Assembly (NCBI RefSeq): GCF_013141775.1
Contig: NZ_WHOB01000059.1
Coordinates: 62,001 to 126,000, forward strand
DNA: 64,000 bases
Direction: 5' to 3'
Source: Paenibacillus phytohabitans
GTDB taxonomy: Bacteria > Bacillota > Bacilli > Paenibacillales > Paenibacillaceae
Shown: one piece after another, positions 26,135 through 36,618 of the stretch
How the letters are laid out: each line of letters starts with the position of its first letter
Numbering within the stretch: position 1 is the stretch's first letter
Made by a program: the position numbers and the translations under genes
Notes under the pieces: generated by a model
Database searches by the model: none
Told to the model about the DNA's origin: nothing
Seen by the model: the letters and a program-made list of their open reading frames with translations, nothing else

Positions 26135-26566
26135 ATGACCCTTTACCGTATTGGTGAGCTGGCCAAGGCGGCCGGCACGAGTGAGCGTACCATTGATTAT
26201 TATACGAAGCTCGGACTTATTACACCCGAATCAAGAAGCATGAAGAACTACCGGCTGTACAGTCATGAAACCTTGATCAATTTACAACGTATTAATCAGC
26301 TAAAGCAGGAGAAATATACATTGGAAGAAATCAAATCCCTGATGGGCAAATGGAACGCAGCTACACCGGAAGCCGAGGTCTCAGGCAAGCTGGTCCAGCT
26401 TGAGCTTCAGATGCAGCAGCTTGAGCGTGAAGTCAAGGCTCTTGAACCGGTAATTAGCGGTTTGAAGCCCGGACAGGCCAGCCGGGCATTAGCAGCATTA
26501 ATTCCCCAAGGCGTTGCCTGCATGGAAGCGATCCGGCTTCTGCTGACACAGGGGCCGCCAATGTAA
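26135..26566 (+). CDS. MerR family regulator
   Basis: A 143-residue regulator. The N-terminal winged helix-turn-helix (YRIGELAKAAGTSERTIDYYTKLGLITPESRS) is followed by a dimerisation coiled coil (LQRINQLKQEKYTLEEIKSLM and QLELQMQQLEREVKAL) and a short C-terminal region without a cysteine-rich metal site. The effector is probably an organic molecule or stress signal rather than a metal. It is followed 33 bp later by the YugP-like peptidase gene and may be co-transcribed with it. Confidence 0.88.
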   Translation: MTLYRIGELAKAAGTSERTIDYYTKLGLITPESRSMKNYRLYSHETLINLQRINQLKQEKYTLEEIKSLMGKWNAATPEAEVSGKLVQLELQMQQLEREVKALEPVISGLKPGQASRALAALIPQGVACMEAIRLLLTQGPPM

Positions 26567-26599
26567 CAGCTTGTAACTTAAAGTGGAGGAATGAGACAT

Positions 26600-27277
26600 A
26601 TGATGCCCCTAATGTATCTATTATTAATTATCGCTTTTATCTTCTCCGTGTGGGCCCAGTTCAGGGTCAAGGGTAATTTCAAGAAATGGGCCAAGGTGCC
26701 CAACATGAATGGATTGACCGGATATGAAGCCGCCCGCCGCATGCTTGACGCCAACGGATTGTACGACGTGCCTATTGAACCGGTACGGGGTACCCTCTCC
26801 GACCACTACGACCCGATCAACCGTGTTGTCCGGCTGTCTGAGCCCGTATATTATGAAAGCTCCATCGCAGCGGTTTCCGTCGCCTGTCACGAGATTGGCC
26901 ATGCGATTCAGCATAAGGAACATTATCCGATGCTGACACTCCGCCACCGGATGTTCCCGGTTGTTAACTTCGCATCAGGTGTTGCACCCTTTATGCTGCT
27001 AGCCGGTTTTATTTTCAGCTCATTGAATCTTATTGGTCTGGGGATCATTTTCTTCTCGGCTGCAGTAGCCTTCCAGCTTGTCACGCTGCCTGTTGAGTTC
27101 AATGCCAGCAGCCGGGCACGCCAGATCATGGTCCAGCAAGGCTTCATCCGCAATGAAGAGGAACGCGGGGTCGCCAAGGTCCTGAATGCCGCAGCACTCA
27201 CGTACGTGGCAGCAGCATTAGTCTCGCTGCTCGAGCTTATCCGGCTGATCCTCATGTTCCTGGGGAACCGCGACTAA
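26600..27277 (+). CDS. YugP-like membrane zinc metallopeptidase
   Basis: A 225-residue membrane protein with an N-terminal helix (PLMYLLLIIAFIFSVWAQF), a zinc motif CHEIGHAIQH, two or three further hydrophobic helices and a C-terminal helix. This is the layout of the YugP family of membrane zinc peptidases. The third conserved glutamate/aspartate ligand may be in PVEFNASSRARQIM. The ATG at 26600 has GGAGG at suitable distance; the ATG at 26591 is too close to it. Substrate unknown. Confidence 0.85.
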   Translation: MMPLMYLLLIIAFIFSVWAQFRVKGNFKKWAKVPNMNGLTGYEAARRMLDANGLYDVPIEPVRGTLSDHYDPINRVVRLSEPVYYESSIAAVSVACHEIGHAIQHKEHYPMLTLRHRMFPVVNFASGVAPFMLLAGFIFSSLNLIGLGIIFFSAAVAFQLVTLPVEFNASSRARQIMVQQGFIRNEEERGVAKVLNAAALTYVAAALVSLLELIRLILMFLGNRD

Positions 27278-27300
27278 GAGCGGACCCTTAGATAATTACA

Positions 27301-27342
27301 AACAATACCCCGGTAGGCTATGAGCCGACCGGGGTATTGTTT
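27301..27342. terminator. Bidirectional terminator between yugP-like and lysR genes
   Basis: AACAATACCCCGGT pairs exactly with ACCGGGGTATTGTT, with T-rich ends on both strands. The stem covers the last codons of the LysR-type gene. Confidence 0.9.
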
Positions 27343-28235
27343 TGCTGTCTGTCTTTGAAATATGTTAGCAGGAAGGTACGGAATGAACGGGCCACCAGCG
27401 GCAGCTTGCCGTCCGCCCTGTGAATCAGCCCCACCGTTCTTGTAACCGAGGGTTCAACGACCCGGACCTGCGCCGGCTGCATCGGATTGGTCTGGTAGAA
27501 CGCCATCTCCGGCAGCAGACTCACTCCCATCCCGGCAGCTACCAGACCGCGGATCGTATCTGTCTCCCCGCCTTCAAAAGCGATCTGCGGCTTGAACCCC
27601 GCCTGCAGACAAGCCTGCCATACAATCGGCCGCAGTGAGTAGCCTTGGCTGAATAAGACGAATTTCTCTTCCCGCAGCTGTTCCAGCCGGATCACTTCCT
27701 CTCCGGCCAGCGGATGATTCTGCGGCAGAATGGCGAACAGCTCTTCAGTCATCACAATATCTCCGGCCACATGCCCGTCATTCTCCGGAAATGGAGAAAT
27801 GAAGGCCAGATCCACCTCACCCGAAATCACATCCTTAATTAACGACGGATAGGCCCCCTGCTTAAAGCGGAATTTAACATGCGGATAATGACGGCGGAAT
27901 TCCGCAACAATGGAAGGAATGAGATGGGTCCCGAGGCTATGCGGGAAGCCGATGCGGATCTCCCCGCGCTCCGGATCAAGGAATTCATGAACCTCCGCCA
28001 CCGAACGGTCCAGTTCATTAAGGAGCGACTCTACTCTTTTGCAAAAGAGCTGTCCGACGGGAGTAAGCTGCAGGTTCCTCCCTTTCTGCATGAACAGATC
28101 TACACCGAGCTCCTGCTCAAGCTGATGAATCTGGCGGCTTACTGCAGATTGTGCGACATGCAGCTCCTCCGCCGCTCTGGTGACATGTTCCTTTTGGGCA
28201 ACCTTTAGAAAATACTGCAGCTGTCTAAGCTCCAC
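27318..28235 (-). CDS. LysR family regulator, GltC-like
   Basis: A 305-residue LysR-type regulator. N-terminal winged helix (MELRQLQYFLKVAQKEHVTRAAEELHVAQSAVSRQIHQLEQELG) and a periplasmic-binding-like effector domain with FLDPERGEIRIGFPHSLGTHL and LVAAGMGVSLLPE. These stretches resemble B. subtilis GltC, the 2-oxoglutarate/glutamate-sensing activator of gltAB, but no gltA or gltB is present here. Many regulators share this framework, so the target is uncertain. GTG start with AGAGGGTGTA upstream. Confidence 0.85.
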   Translation of the reverse strand: MELRQLQYFLKVAQKEHVTRAAEELHVAQSAVSRQIHQLEQELGVDLFMQKGRNLQLTPVGQLFCKRVESLLNELDRSVAEVHEFLDPERGEIRIGFPHSLGTHLIPSIVAEFRRHYPHVKFRFKQGAYPSLIKDVISGEVDLAFISPFPENDGHVAGDIVMTEELFAILPQNHPLAGEEVIRLEQLREEKFVLFSQGYSLRPIVWQACLQAGFKPQIAFEGGETDTIRGLVAAGMGVSLLPEMAFYQTNPMQPAQVRVVEPSVTRTVGLIHRADGKLPLVARSFRTFLLTYFKDRQQNNTPVGS

Positions 28236-28249
28236 ATCTACACCCTCTC

Positions 28250-28876
28250 TTATCGTCGGTTTCGTTTGAACACGCGGATCATTAGTCCGTAAATGAAGAA
28301 TCCGGCTATCAGACCGCCGATATGGGCCATATAATCTACATGCGGTGTGGCAAACGACATAATAATCCCCATCACCAGGAGGCCGTACAGCGTCTTGCGC
28401 GAGCCCTCATCCATCATCGTTCTTTGCAGTAACGCAATGTAGAGGAATGCGCCATAAACGGCGTAGATGGCACCAGAGGCGCCTACAGAGACAATCCCGA
28501 TCTCTACTACTCCGCGGCCGCTGACGGCAACCCCCAGAAGGTTCGCCAGGAACCCGCCGGCCAGATACAGCAGCGCATACCGCCACCAGCCCATCAGCCG
28601 CTCCAGGGGAGGCGCAAATACCAGCAGGGCGAAACTGTTAAAGAACAGATGGGCAAACCCGTTATGCAGGAACATGGCCGCAGCGTAGCGCCACAGCTCC
28701 TCTTTCTCCGGTCCGACATTTACCGTTGCCCCGAACTTCACGAGAGTCTGCAGATTCGTTGAGCCGCCATTCAGCGACAGTACAATGAACATCAGCACAT
28801 TGGCCAGAATCAGCACACAGGTTACCGGATAATACCGGAGATAACTTTTCCACTTCTCGTATCGTATGAAAATCAT
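28250..28876 (-). CDS. Rhomboid family intramembrane serine protease
   Basis: About 208 residues with six membrane helices. The catalytic serine is in GASGAIYAVYGAF (helix 4), the histidine in AHIGGLIAGF (helix 6), and HNGFAHLFFNSFAL is the conserved helix 2 motif with the oxyanion-stabilising His and Asn. It cleaves transmembrane segments of unknown substrates. The ATG at 28876 is chosen because AAAGGA lies 8-9 bp upstream; a start at 28915 would add 13 residues without a site. It lies 14 bp upstream of the LysR-type gene on the same strand. Confidence 0.9.
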   Translation of the reverse strand: MIFIRYEKWKSYLRYYPVTCVLILANVLMFIVLSLNGGSTNLQTLVKFGATVNVGPEKEELWRYAAAMFLHNGFAHLFFNSFALLVFAPPLERLMGWWRYALLYLAGGFLANLLGVAVSGRGVVEIGIVSVGASGAIYAVYGAFLYIALLQRTMMDEGSRKTLYGLLVMGIIMSFATPHVDYMAHIGGLIAGFFIYGLMIRVFKRNRR

Positions 28877-28989
28877 AGCACCCATCCTTTTATGTATGTT
28901 TGTCCGGCTCGACATTCAGCTTCTAAAAAGATTATAATTTATTGTGGCAGTAACAATCCAATATTGCAATCCAAGGAGGAAACAAGGAC

Positions 28990-29508
28990 ATGACGCAAGA
29001 AAGAACAGGTGTAGCTACTTTTAAAGGCAATCCCATTACTCTCGTAGGACCTGAACTGAAGGCAGGAGATTCCGCACCGGCATTCGTGGTAAGCAAGAAT
29101 CTGCTGGAAGATGCTTCACTCGGTGATTATGCCGGCAAAATAAAGCTGATCAGCGTTGTGCCTTCCCTCGACACCGGTGTGTGCGATGCACAGACCCGCC
29201 GCTTCAACAGCGAGGCTGCCGGTCTCGGCGATGACGTGGTTATCCTCACTATCAGCACAGACCTGCCTTTCGCTCAGGCACGCTGGTGCGGCGCTGCAGG
29301 CATTGACAGTGTAATTACACTCTCCGACCACAAGGAAACCTCCTTCGGACAAGCCTACGGCGTACTGATCAAGGAATTCCGTCTGGATATGCGTTCCATC
29401 TTCGTTGTGGACAAGAATGACAAGCTGGCTTATGTTGAATATCTTGGCGAAATGGCAGAGCATCCGGACTATGAAGCTGCCATCTCTGCTGTTCGGGCAC
29501 TGCTGTAA
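28990..29508 (+). CDS. tpx: Thiol peroxidase
   Basis: A 172-residue atypical two-cysteine peroxiredoxin of the Tpx class. The peroxidatic cysteine is in PSLDTGVCDAQTRRFN and the resolving cysteine in ARWCGAAGI, with the FRLDMRSIFVVD strand typical of Tpx. It reduces hydrogen peroxide and alkyl peroxides using thioredoxin in the cytosol. Ribosome site AAGGAGG 10 bp upstream. Monocistronic, followed by a strong terminator. Confidence 0.95.
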   Translation: MTQERTGVATFKGNPITLVGPELKAGDSAPAFVVSKNLLEDASLGDYAGKIKLISVVPSLDTGVCDAQTRRFNSEAAGLGDDVVILTISTDLPFAQARWCGAAGIDSVITLSDHKETSFGQAYGVLIKEFRLDMRSIFVVDKNDKLAYVEYLGEMAEHPDYEAAISAVRALL

Positions 29509-29553
29509 CCGCAAGCGCACCATACTTATACATTTCCAGTCTTACTTTTGTGA

Positions 29554-29592
29554 AAAAAAGCGGCAGAAGGTCATCCTTCTCCCGCTTTTTGC
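29554..29592 (+). terminator. Intrinsic terminator after tpx
   Basis: AAAAAGCGG-AGAAGG and CCTTCT-CCGCTTTTT form a stem with a TCAT loop and a T run. Confidence 0.9.
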
Positions 29593-29684
29593 GTATGATG
29601 AGCCCTATTTATTAATGCCCGGCACGGCTTGTACCGCGCTTAGAAACCGCATACAATCTCTGGACAGAAAAGTGCAGCTTGCTC

Positions 29685-30074
29685 TTAGTCAGCCTTATAT
29701 TTGCCCAGCTTCTTATCGAGTGACTGGTACAAACGCTGAATGACACGGTAATTGGCACCCAAATCGCCAAGCGATCCTCTGGATGCGGAATACATATCTA
29801 CGGCACAGCGTACCGGAGAGGTACTCAGCACAGATACGGTGATATCCAATGTGCGGCCGAATGCCGTTCTCTTCTCCAGGGTGATCTCCCCTACAGACTG
29901 TACTTCGTGAAGCACTTTGAATCCAGGAATCTTCTTCAGCGTTGCGGATACTTCATCCCACGCCTTGTCTCTTGAAAGAGTGTAATAACGTGTTTTGAGT
30001 GTCGGATCTTTTGCACGGTCGCTTGTTCCGTCATGACTGCGAAATAAACCGACCAAGGTTCTTTTCAACGACAA
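29685..30074 (-). CDS. DUF1499-like cytosolic protein
   Basis: A 129-residue soluble protein. The C-terminal stretch VDMYSASRGSLGDLGANYRVIQRLYQSL matches the DUF1499 pattern (S-A-S-R, then D-L-G-x-N) and the middle contains the beta-strand region with AWDEVSATLKKIPGFKVL. No signal peptide or membrane segment. The function of the family is unknown to me. It is the last gene before the probable 6S RNA. Confidence 0.65.
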   Translation of the reverse strand: MSLKRTLVGLFRSHDGTSDRAKDPTLKTRYYTLSRDKAWDEVSATLKKIPGFKVLHEVQSVGEITLEKRTAFGRTLDITVSVLSTSPVRCAVDMYSASRGSLGDLGANYRVIQRLYQSLDKKLGKYKAD

Positions 30075-30274
30075 AATTCTTCCCCCTCTTCAAATCCCAA
30101 GTTCATTACTCTAAGTGTAACACTCTTATCCCCGGAACAAAAGAGCATAGCGCACTTTGTCCGGGTAAATAGCCCAGCCAGGCAGGGCAGTCCTAACATC
30201 CCGCTTCCATTAGCTGGCGGGTACAGCAATGCACTTACAAGTACTGCTCACAAAAAAACCGGAACACACACCAT

Positions 30275-30316
30275 AAAAGGCACCCTACTCCTGCAGTGAG
30301 CAGGTAACAGGGTGCC
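30275..30316 (-). terminator. Terminator downstream of the 6S-like RNA
   Basis: On the minus strand GGCACCCT pairs with AGGGTGCC, with an inner CCTGC/GCAGG hairpin, followed by TTTT. Confidence 0.8.
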
Positions 30317-30333
30317 TTGTCAAAAACAGTAGA

Positions 30334-30521
30334 AAACCCGCCTATGCCGTCCGGCTGCAGTGTCTTCTGAACCTGCTATAGCAGGTGGGTGACCGCAGAA
30401 GTCGTTTTTGAATTCCCCAAGTCGTATAGACAGGGCTGTTCAGCCGCGCTTCATGTAGATCTCCCAAGACATTATCATTGGTTCAAAACAACGAGCAACC
30501 ATAACGTACATCGCAGGATTT
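30334..30521 (-). ncRNA. ssrS: Probable 6S RNA
   Basis: A well-placed promoter at 30528-30556 drives an untranslated region of about 188 nt that ends before a terminator. The 5' end (AATCCTGCGATGTACG) resembles the start of B. subtilis 6S-1 RNA as I remember it. It can close with the 3' end through CCTGC/GCGGG and ATG/CAT pairs. Inside are further hairpins: GGTT/AACC, CTTCTG/CAGAAG and CACCTGC/GCAGGTT around TATA. Length and end-to-end closing stem fit 6S RNA, which binds the housekeeping RNA polymerase. No open reading frame of note. A covariance search has not been run. Confidence 0.55.
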
Positions 30522-30527
30522 ATTAAT

Positions 30528-30556
30528 ATTATATTGCGTTTTAACGAAAAAGTAAA
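30528..30556 (-). promoter_or_regulatory. Sigma-A promoter of the 6S-like RNA
   Basis: On the minus strand TTTACT (30551-30556), a 17-bp spacer and TATAAT (30528-30533). Start of transcription expected near 30521. Confidence 0.75.
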
Positions 30557-30626
30557 CCTGTGTGCGCTTTAATTAACACTGGAATAAATTTCCGTCAAAA
30601 TTATTGATCTTTCGGTTACCGGAATG

Positions 30627-31445
30627 TTAACTCTTCTTGAGGTTAATGCCCTCTTCCGCTTCCTCTTCATCCTCGTCAGAAGGCATGCCTTCATTCTCGG
30701 CTGCTTCCAGCGCCGCCTGCTCTTCAGCCAGCTTCTTCTTCTCCACCTGCAGCTGCAGCTTGTTGTAGGTTGCATAGAAGTTAAAGAAAGCAAGCATAGC
30801 AATGAATGTAGGAATACAAAGAGCGTAGAGCACCGGATACCGCAGACCTATATAGAGAAGAACCGCTGAACCAATTAGTGTAGAGAATACACGGATCGGC
30901 CGGGCGATGGTCAACAGAATGGAGTTGGTCACCACTTCCTTGAAGGTCATCTGGTAATGAACCACGATCGAGAAGAAATTGAACATGGAAACGAACAAAA
31001 TAATCATCAGCACGAGCATCAGGATACCGACGATTTTGAAATTGGCCATTTGTGTCATGTATACGGTAACATCAACGTACATAATCACGAACAGCAGGGT
31101 GTAGATAATACCTCCAAGCATGCTTTTGAAATAATTCTCTTTGTACCCCTGAAAAAAAGTGCGGAATGTGCTTACATCTGTGTTGCCCATCACCCATTTG
31201 CGCACCACTGTAAACAACGCCGCCGTAGCGGGAAATACAGTGAATGGCGCGAGTACGCCAAGTACCCAGTTGAGCGTGATCTGCTCATTCGGTCCGCCTG
31301 CTTCCGAACCCAGCATAATCATCTTCATAACTCCTGCGAACAGAAATGGAACCGAACACAGTGCCCACAAAATATTACTGAAGGCAATACGTGATATCCA
31401 TTCTGTGATGCGGTATAAACCGCCCATTGCTCCCTTAAACTCCAA
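30627..31445 (-). CDS. YesL family (DUF624) membrane protein
   Basis: A 272-residue protein with about six membrane helices and the DUF624/YesL pattern, including LYRITEWISRIAFSNILWALCSVPF at the N-terminus and the RKWVMGNTDVSTFRTFFQGYKENYFKSML segment. The C-terminal tail (about 35 residues after LQLQVEKKKLAEEQ) is coiled and very acidic (DEDEEEAEEG). Relatives often sit near sugar-uptake systems, but none is adjacent here. TTG start with AGGAGGAAGGG upstream. Function unknown. Confidence 0.85.
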   Translation of the reverse strand: MEFKGAMGGLYRITEWISRIAFSNILWALCSVPFLFAGVMKMIMLGSEAGGPNEQITLNWVLGVLAPFTVFPATAALFTVVRKWVMGNTDVSTFRTFFQGYKENYFKSMLGGIIYTLLFVIMYVDVTVYMTQMANFKIVGILMLVLMIILFVSMFNFFSIVVHYQMTFKEVVTNSILLTIARPIRVFSTLIGSAVLLYIGLRYPVLYALCIPTFIAMLAFFNFYATYNKLQLQVEKKKLAEEQAALEAAENEGMPSDEDEEEAEEGINLKKS

Positions 31446-31570
31446 TTCCCTTCCTCCTGTCTATCTAGCGCATACTGCGTATCTTAACTATACCCTATTT
31501 GACCCGGACTTTTCCAGCGCCCAAGTTTACAAGTTATAGGTAAGTGTCTAAGCAAGCTCTGTGATCCGTC

Positions 31571-31579
31571 CATATATTA
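31571..31579 (+). promoter_or_regulatory. Possible mother-cell sigma -10 element
   Basis: CATATATTA fits the CATANNNTA -10 pattern of sigma-K/sigma-E type promoters and lies 44 bp before the tiny peptide gene. The -35 part is not convincing. Confidence 0.3.
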
Positions 31580-31622
31580 GAATCGTAACCACAACAACCA
31601 CTGTTTAAAGGAGGTTAACCCC

Positions 31623-31718
31623 ATGTCCGCACCCGGTTGCTGCAATCCTTGGACTTCCACCGGCACCATTCTGGTCCTGTTCATTCTGCTCGTCATTATT
31701 ACCCGCACTTTCATCTAA
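31623..31718 (+). CDS. Tiny single-span membrane peptide, YjcZ-like (31 aa), copy 2
   Basis: A 31-codon gene with an excellent ribosome site (AAAGGAGGTT). The product starts MSAPGCCNPWTSTG and continues as one hydrophobic helix (TILVLFILLVIITRTFI). It shares the TSTG-ILVLFILLVII core with the 29-residue product at 8251-8340 but adds a Cys-Cys pair. Family resemblance is to the YjcZ group of sporulation-associated tiny membrane proteins. Confidence 0.82.
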   Translation: MSAPGCCNPWTSTGTILVLFILLVIITRTFI

Positions 31719-31773
31719 ACGTGCATGATAAGGATAAGGTATTACTCGAAGCATATAATTTCCTAATCTCTGC

Positions 31774-31815
31774 AAAAAAAGAAGACGAGAACCGCTCGCG
31801 GTCGCTCGTCTTCTT
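31774..31815 (-). terminator. Intrinsic terminator after DEAD-box helicase gene
   Basis: AGAAGACGAG pairs with CTCGTCTTCT; on the minus strand the stem is followed by seven T residues. Confidence 0.9.
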
Positions 31816-31834
31816 CCTATATCAAACGCAATGT

Positions 31835-33493
<1,659 letters not shown>

Positions 33494-33808
33494 ATTATTC
33501 ATGCTCCTTCTATACAGTGGACATTCCACATGCTTGTCTGTATTCTTAAGTAGCGGTAAACACATTTATAGGCTGTCCAATCATGCCGTATTTCCTGCAT
33601 GGTTTAGCGCGTATTGGGACAAAAAAATGTCCTATGATCAGGCCACTACATATACCTGACAACTGTAACTTCGCATTCTAAGCAATGCAAAAATACCATT
33701 GTAACGTCCTACTCAAGAATATCCTATACATTATATCACAAACCCGATCAGGAATACCAGTACATTCCTTTCTTTCATTACTTACATTAAACATAGAGGT
33801 GAATTTGT

Positions 33809-34636
33809 TTGTTGAAACTCAGACTATTCGGGAGTTATCTGGCCGTAATCTTCGGTTCTGCGATGATTGCCTGCGGCTTCAATCTGTTCCTGATCCCGCA
33901 CAGACTGCTCAGTGGAGGAGTATCGGGCCTTGCCATGCTGGTCGGTTACTTCACTCCATTTAATATCAGCCTGCTGTATTTACTATTCAATGTGCCGCTG
34001 CTTGCCGCCGGCTGGTTCCAGCTCGGACGGAGGTTCATCATCCTCAGTATCCTCTCTGTCGGAGCCACAACCTGGCTGATGACCCTGGTACCGGTGCACC
34101 AAGTATCCTCGGATATGCTGCTGGCTTCTGTCTTCGGAGGGGTGCTTGTTGGTGTCGGGGCCGGAGTATCCTTCCGTGTGGGCGGCTCGTCCGGCGGTTT
34201 CGATATTCTGGGCTCGATTATTACACGTTACCGCGATTTCCCGATTGGCAATGTCCTGGTCGGCCTTAACGGGCTCGTTATTCTGGCCGCAGCTTATTTC
34301 GATAACAACTGGAACCTGGCACTTGCTTCCATGGTCTCCATTTATGTAAGCGGCAAGGTCGTCGATCTGATTCATGTCAGCCACATCAAAGTCACCGTCT
34401 ATATAGTAACAACCCGGACGGATGAGCTTCTGCAGCAATTGCTGGGGCTTCAGCGCGGTGTCACAAAGATTAAGACGGAAGGTGCTTATTCTCATGTGGA
34501 ACGGGACATGCTAATGACAGTGACCACACGGTACGAACTCGCAGAGCTCAAACGGATCATCAAAACAAGCGACCCGCAGGCTTTTGTGAACATCGTTGAA
34601 ACAGTCGGGGTTATGGGGTCTTTCCGCAAAAGATAG
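33809..34636 (+). CDS. YitT family membrane protein (DUF161/DUF2179)
   Basis: A 275-residue protein with five N-terminal membrane helices (starting LFGSYLAVIFGSAMIACGFNLFLIPHRLLSGGVSG) and a C-terminal soluble DUF2179 domain (VTRTDELLQQLLGLQRGVTKIKTEGAYSH). The GGSSGGFDILGSI motif lies between helices 3 and 4. Family proteins are common in Firmicutes; the transported substrate is not established. TTG start after AGAGGTG. Confidence 0.9.
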   Translation: MLKLRLFGSYLAVIFGSAMIACGFNLFLIPHRLLSGGVSGLAMLVGYFTPFNISLLYLLFNVPLLAAGWFQLGRRFIILSILSVGATTWLMTLVPVHQVSSDMLLASVFGGVLVGVGAGVSFRVGGSSGGFDILGSIITRYRDFPIGNVLVGLNGLVILAAAYFDNNWNLALASMVSIYVSGKVVDLIHVSHIKVTVYIVTTRTDELLQQLLGLQRGVTKIKTEGAYSHVERDMLMTVTTRYELAELKRIIKTSDPQAFVNIVETVGVMGSFRKR

Positions 34637-34804
34637 GCTCCGAAAAAAATGCGCATATTTTAAAATTGTGATATATTAGTACCACGCAGGACCCTAATTT
34701 CATGAAGATTGTGATTTACCCCTCTTTTTTCCAGGCACTTCGTTTTTCCGGGTGGACCCTGAATTCTAATTCAGTTCGATTCGAAAAAGGAAAGGGTGAT
34801 TTTT

Positions 34805-34999
34805 GTGGAAATGGAAACGGTAAAACTGTCAGCAATCGTCATGAGGTGGTATCCCGATATGATACCGTTTCTGAAGCAGGACGAACTCAATTCTGTAATC
34901 GTTCTGCGTGACGGTCTGAGTATTCTGGAACCGGCAGATGCCATGGATATCATCCATTACAGCATTTGCGAGCATCAGAATTCTGCGTATCTTCACTGA
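34805..34999 (+). CDS. Small conserved-looking protein (64 aa), unknown
   Basis: A short acidic protein (residues include KLSAIVMRWYPDMIPFLKQDELNSVIVLRDGLSILEPADAMD). GTG 34805 lies downstream of AAAGGAAAGGG; GTG 34796 or ATG 34811 are alternatives. It has no membrane segment and no motif that I recognise. A hairpin terminator follows at 35031. Codon use fits the neighbours, which supports it being real. Confidence 0.55.
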   Translation: MEMETVKLSAIVMRWYPDMIPFLKQDELNSVIVLRDGLSILEPADAMDIIHYSICEHQNSAYLH

Positions 35000-35030
35000 G
35001 CAAGCTGCCCTAAGAGCAAGTTTTTATAGT

Positions 35031-35082
35031 TGCCGCTTCGGATTTGGCCTTCGTGCCGGATCCGAGCGGCATTTACTTTTTA
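35031..35082 (+). terminator. Terminator after small protein gene
   Basis: GCCGCTTCGGAT pairs with ATCCGAGCGGC across a 14-nt loop, followed by ATTTACTTTTT. Confidence 0.75.
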
Positions 35083-35238
35083 ATTCAGCGGTTCAAAATC
35101 CGTACATCCCGTTTATAAACAACAAGAGCGGTTTTTTATGACACCAAAAATTACGGGGATTGTTACAAGTCTGTTCTTTTTGAGTGCATCCGTTACTTTA
35201 TACTTTAAGGGAATGTACATAAAGGGAGCGAATAACGA

Positions 35239-36474
35239 ATGAACATCACCTGGGCATTACTGATGATGGCCCTGGGAGGCGTTGGTGTGCCGAATAACGG
35301 CCACGACGCTGATGTGGCAGCAGCACTGCAGAGCGCCATGAATCCCCCCATCGTCGCAGAACACACTACGAATCCAGAATCAACAGCGATTACACCGGGT
35401 GGAGCTGGCAGCACGGCAGCGCCGGAACCTTCACCAAGCGCAACACCAGACGCAGCACTTCATACCGATCCGCAGCCGGATGCACCTAAGGTTAAGGGGA
35501 TTTATGTAACAGCCTACAGCGCCGGGGGCGAACGCATGGAAACCCTGCTCGCTCTGCTCGACAAGACGGAACTGAATTCCATGGTCATCGATATCAAGGA
35601 TGACGCCGGTTACATCACATACAAAACGGATAACACAGAGCTCCAGCAAATGGGACACCCCCAGCCGTTCATTGGAGATATCAACAAGCTGATGACTCGT
35701 CTGAAGGAGCATGACGTATATCCGATTGCCCGGATTGTTGTTTTCAAGGACTCTGTATTGGCTAAGAAGAACAAGGAATTATCCTTTGTAAATACCGACG
35801 GCTCAGTCTGGGCTAACAAGGGCGGAGACAGCTTCGTGAATCCTTATAATGAAGCGGTGTGGAAATACAATGTGGATATTGCCAAAGAAGCCGCGAAGCT
35901 CGGATTCAAGGAAATTCAATTTGACTATGTACGCTTCCCTGAAGGCTTCGAGAAACGTGCAGATACACTGAAATACACCAAGAGTGACAGACCGCGTGTA
36001 GAAATCATTGCCGACTTTGTCAAATATGCCAAAGCAGAGCTCGCGCCGCTGGGCGTACGTGTATCTGTTGATATCTTCGGCTATGCAGCGTCAGTTCCTG
36101 CAGCAGAGGGCATTGGCCAGGATTTCGTCAAAATATCGAAGAATGTGGATGTCATCAGCCCGATGATCTATCCAAGCCATTACTCTACCGGCTGGTTTGA
36201 CGTCAAAGATCCGGATAAGGACCCTTATGCTACAATCAAAGGCTCAATGGTCGATACGCACAAGAAGCTTGATCCGCTCGGCAGCTACAAGCCTGTAATT
36301 CGTCCATGGATTCAGGATTTCACCGCCAGCTGGCTCGGCAGTGGCCATTATGTCAAATACGGCAAGAAGCAGGTTGAAGACCAGATCCGCGCCTTGAAGG
36401 ACGAGAACGTGGATGAATTCCTGCTCTGGAACGCCAATAACCGTTATACCTCGGAAGTGGATTACGAACAATAA
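35239..36474 (+). CDS. Putative glycoside hydrolase (DUF4015)
   Basis: A 411-residue protein. A short hydrophobic start (MNITWALLMMALGG) looks like a weak signal or anchor, followed by a Pro/Ala/Thr-rich linker to about residue 85. The rest is a TIM-barrel-like domain: VKGIYVTAYSAGG, NSMVIDIKDDAGYI, QFDYVRFPEG, SVDIFGYAAS and VISPMIYPSHYS. These fit the DUF4015 putative glycoside hydrolases, related to GHL domains. Probably extracytoplasmic and acting on a cell-envelope or exopolysaccharide glycan; substrate unknown. Ribosome site GGGAGC. Confidence 0.82.
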   Translation: MNITWALLMMALGGVGVPNNGHDADVAAALQSAMNPPIVAEHTTNPESTAITPGGAGSTAAPEPSPSATPDAALHTDPQPDAPKVKGIYVTAYSAGGERMETLLALLDKTELNSMVIDIKDDAGYITYKTDNTELQQMGHPQPFIGDINKLMTRLKEHDVYPIARIVVFKDSVLAKKNKELSFVNTDGSVWANKGGDSFVNPYNEAVWKYNVDIAKEAAKLGFKEIQFDYVRFPEGFEKRADTLKYTKSDRPRVEIIADFVKYAKAELAPLGVRVSVDIFGYAASVPAAEGIGQDFVKISKNVDVISPMIYPSHYSTGWFDVKDPDKDPYATIKGSMVDTHKKLDPLGSYKPVIRPWIQDFTASWLGSGHYVKYGKKQVEDQIRALKDENVDEFLLWNANNRYTSEVDYEQ

Positions 36475-36535
36475 GCTTACAGCAATTATCTGATGTATCC
36501 AATCACCATAAGACATCACCATAAGACGATCCGGA

Positions 36536-36559
36536 ACCCGGCAGCTGCCGGGTTTTTTA
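36536..36559 (+). terminator. Terminator after glycoside-hydrolase-like gene
   Basis: ACCCGGCAGCTGCCGGGT is a perfect palindrome followed by a run of T. Confidence 0.85.
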
Positions 36560-36618
36560 CTGAGAATTAAGCATGTACATCCTACAACTACTATTAAGAT
36601 AACGGGGCACCCACTATT

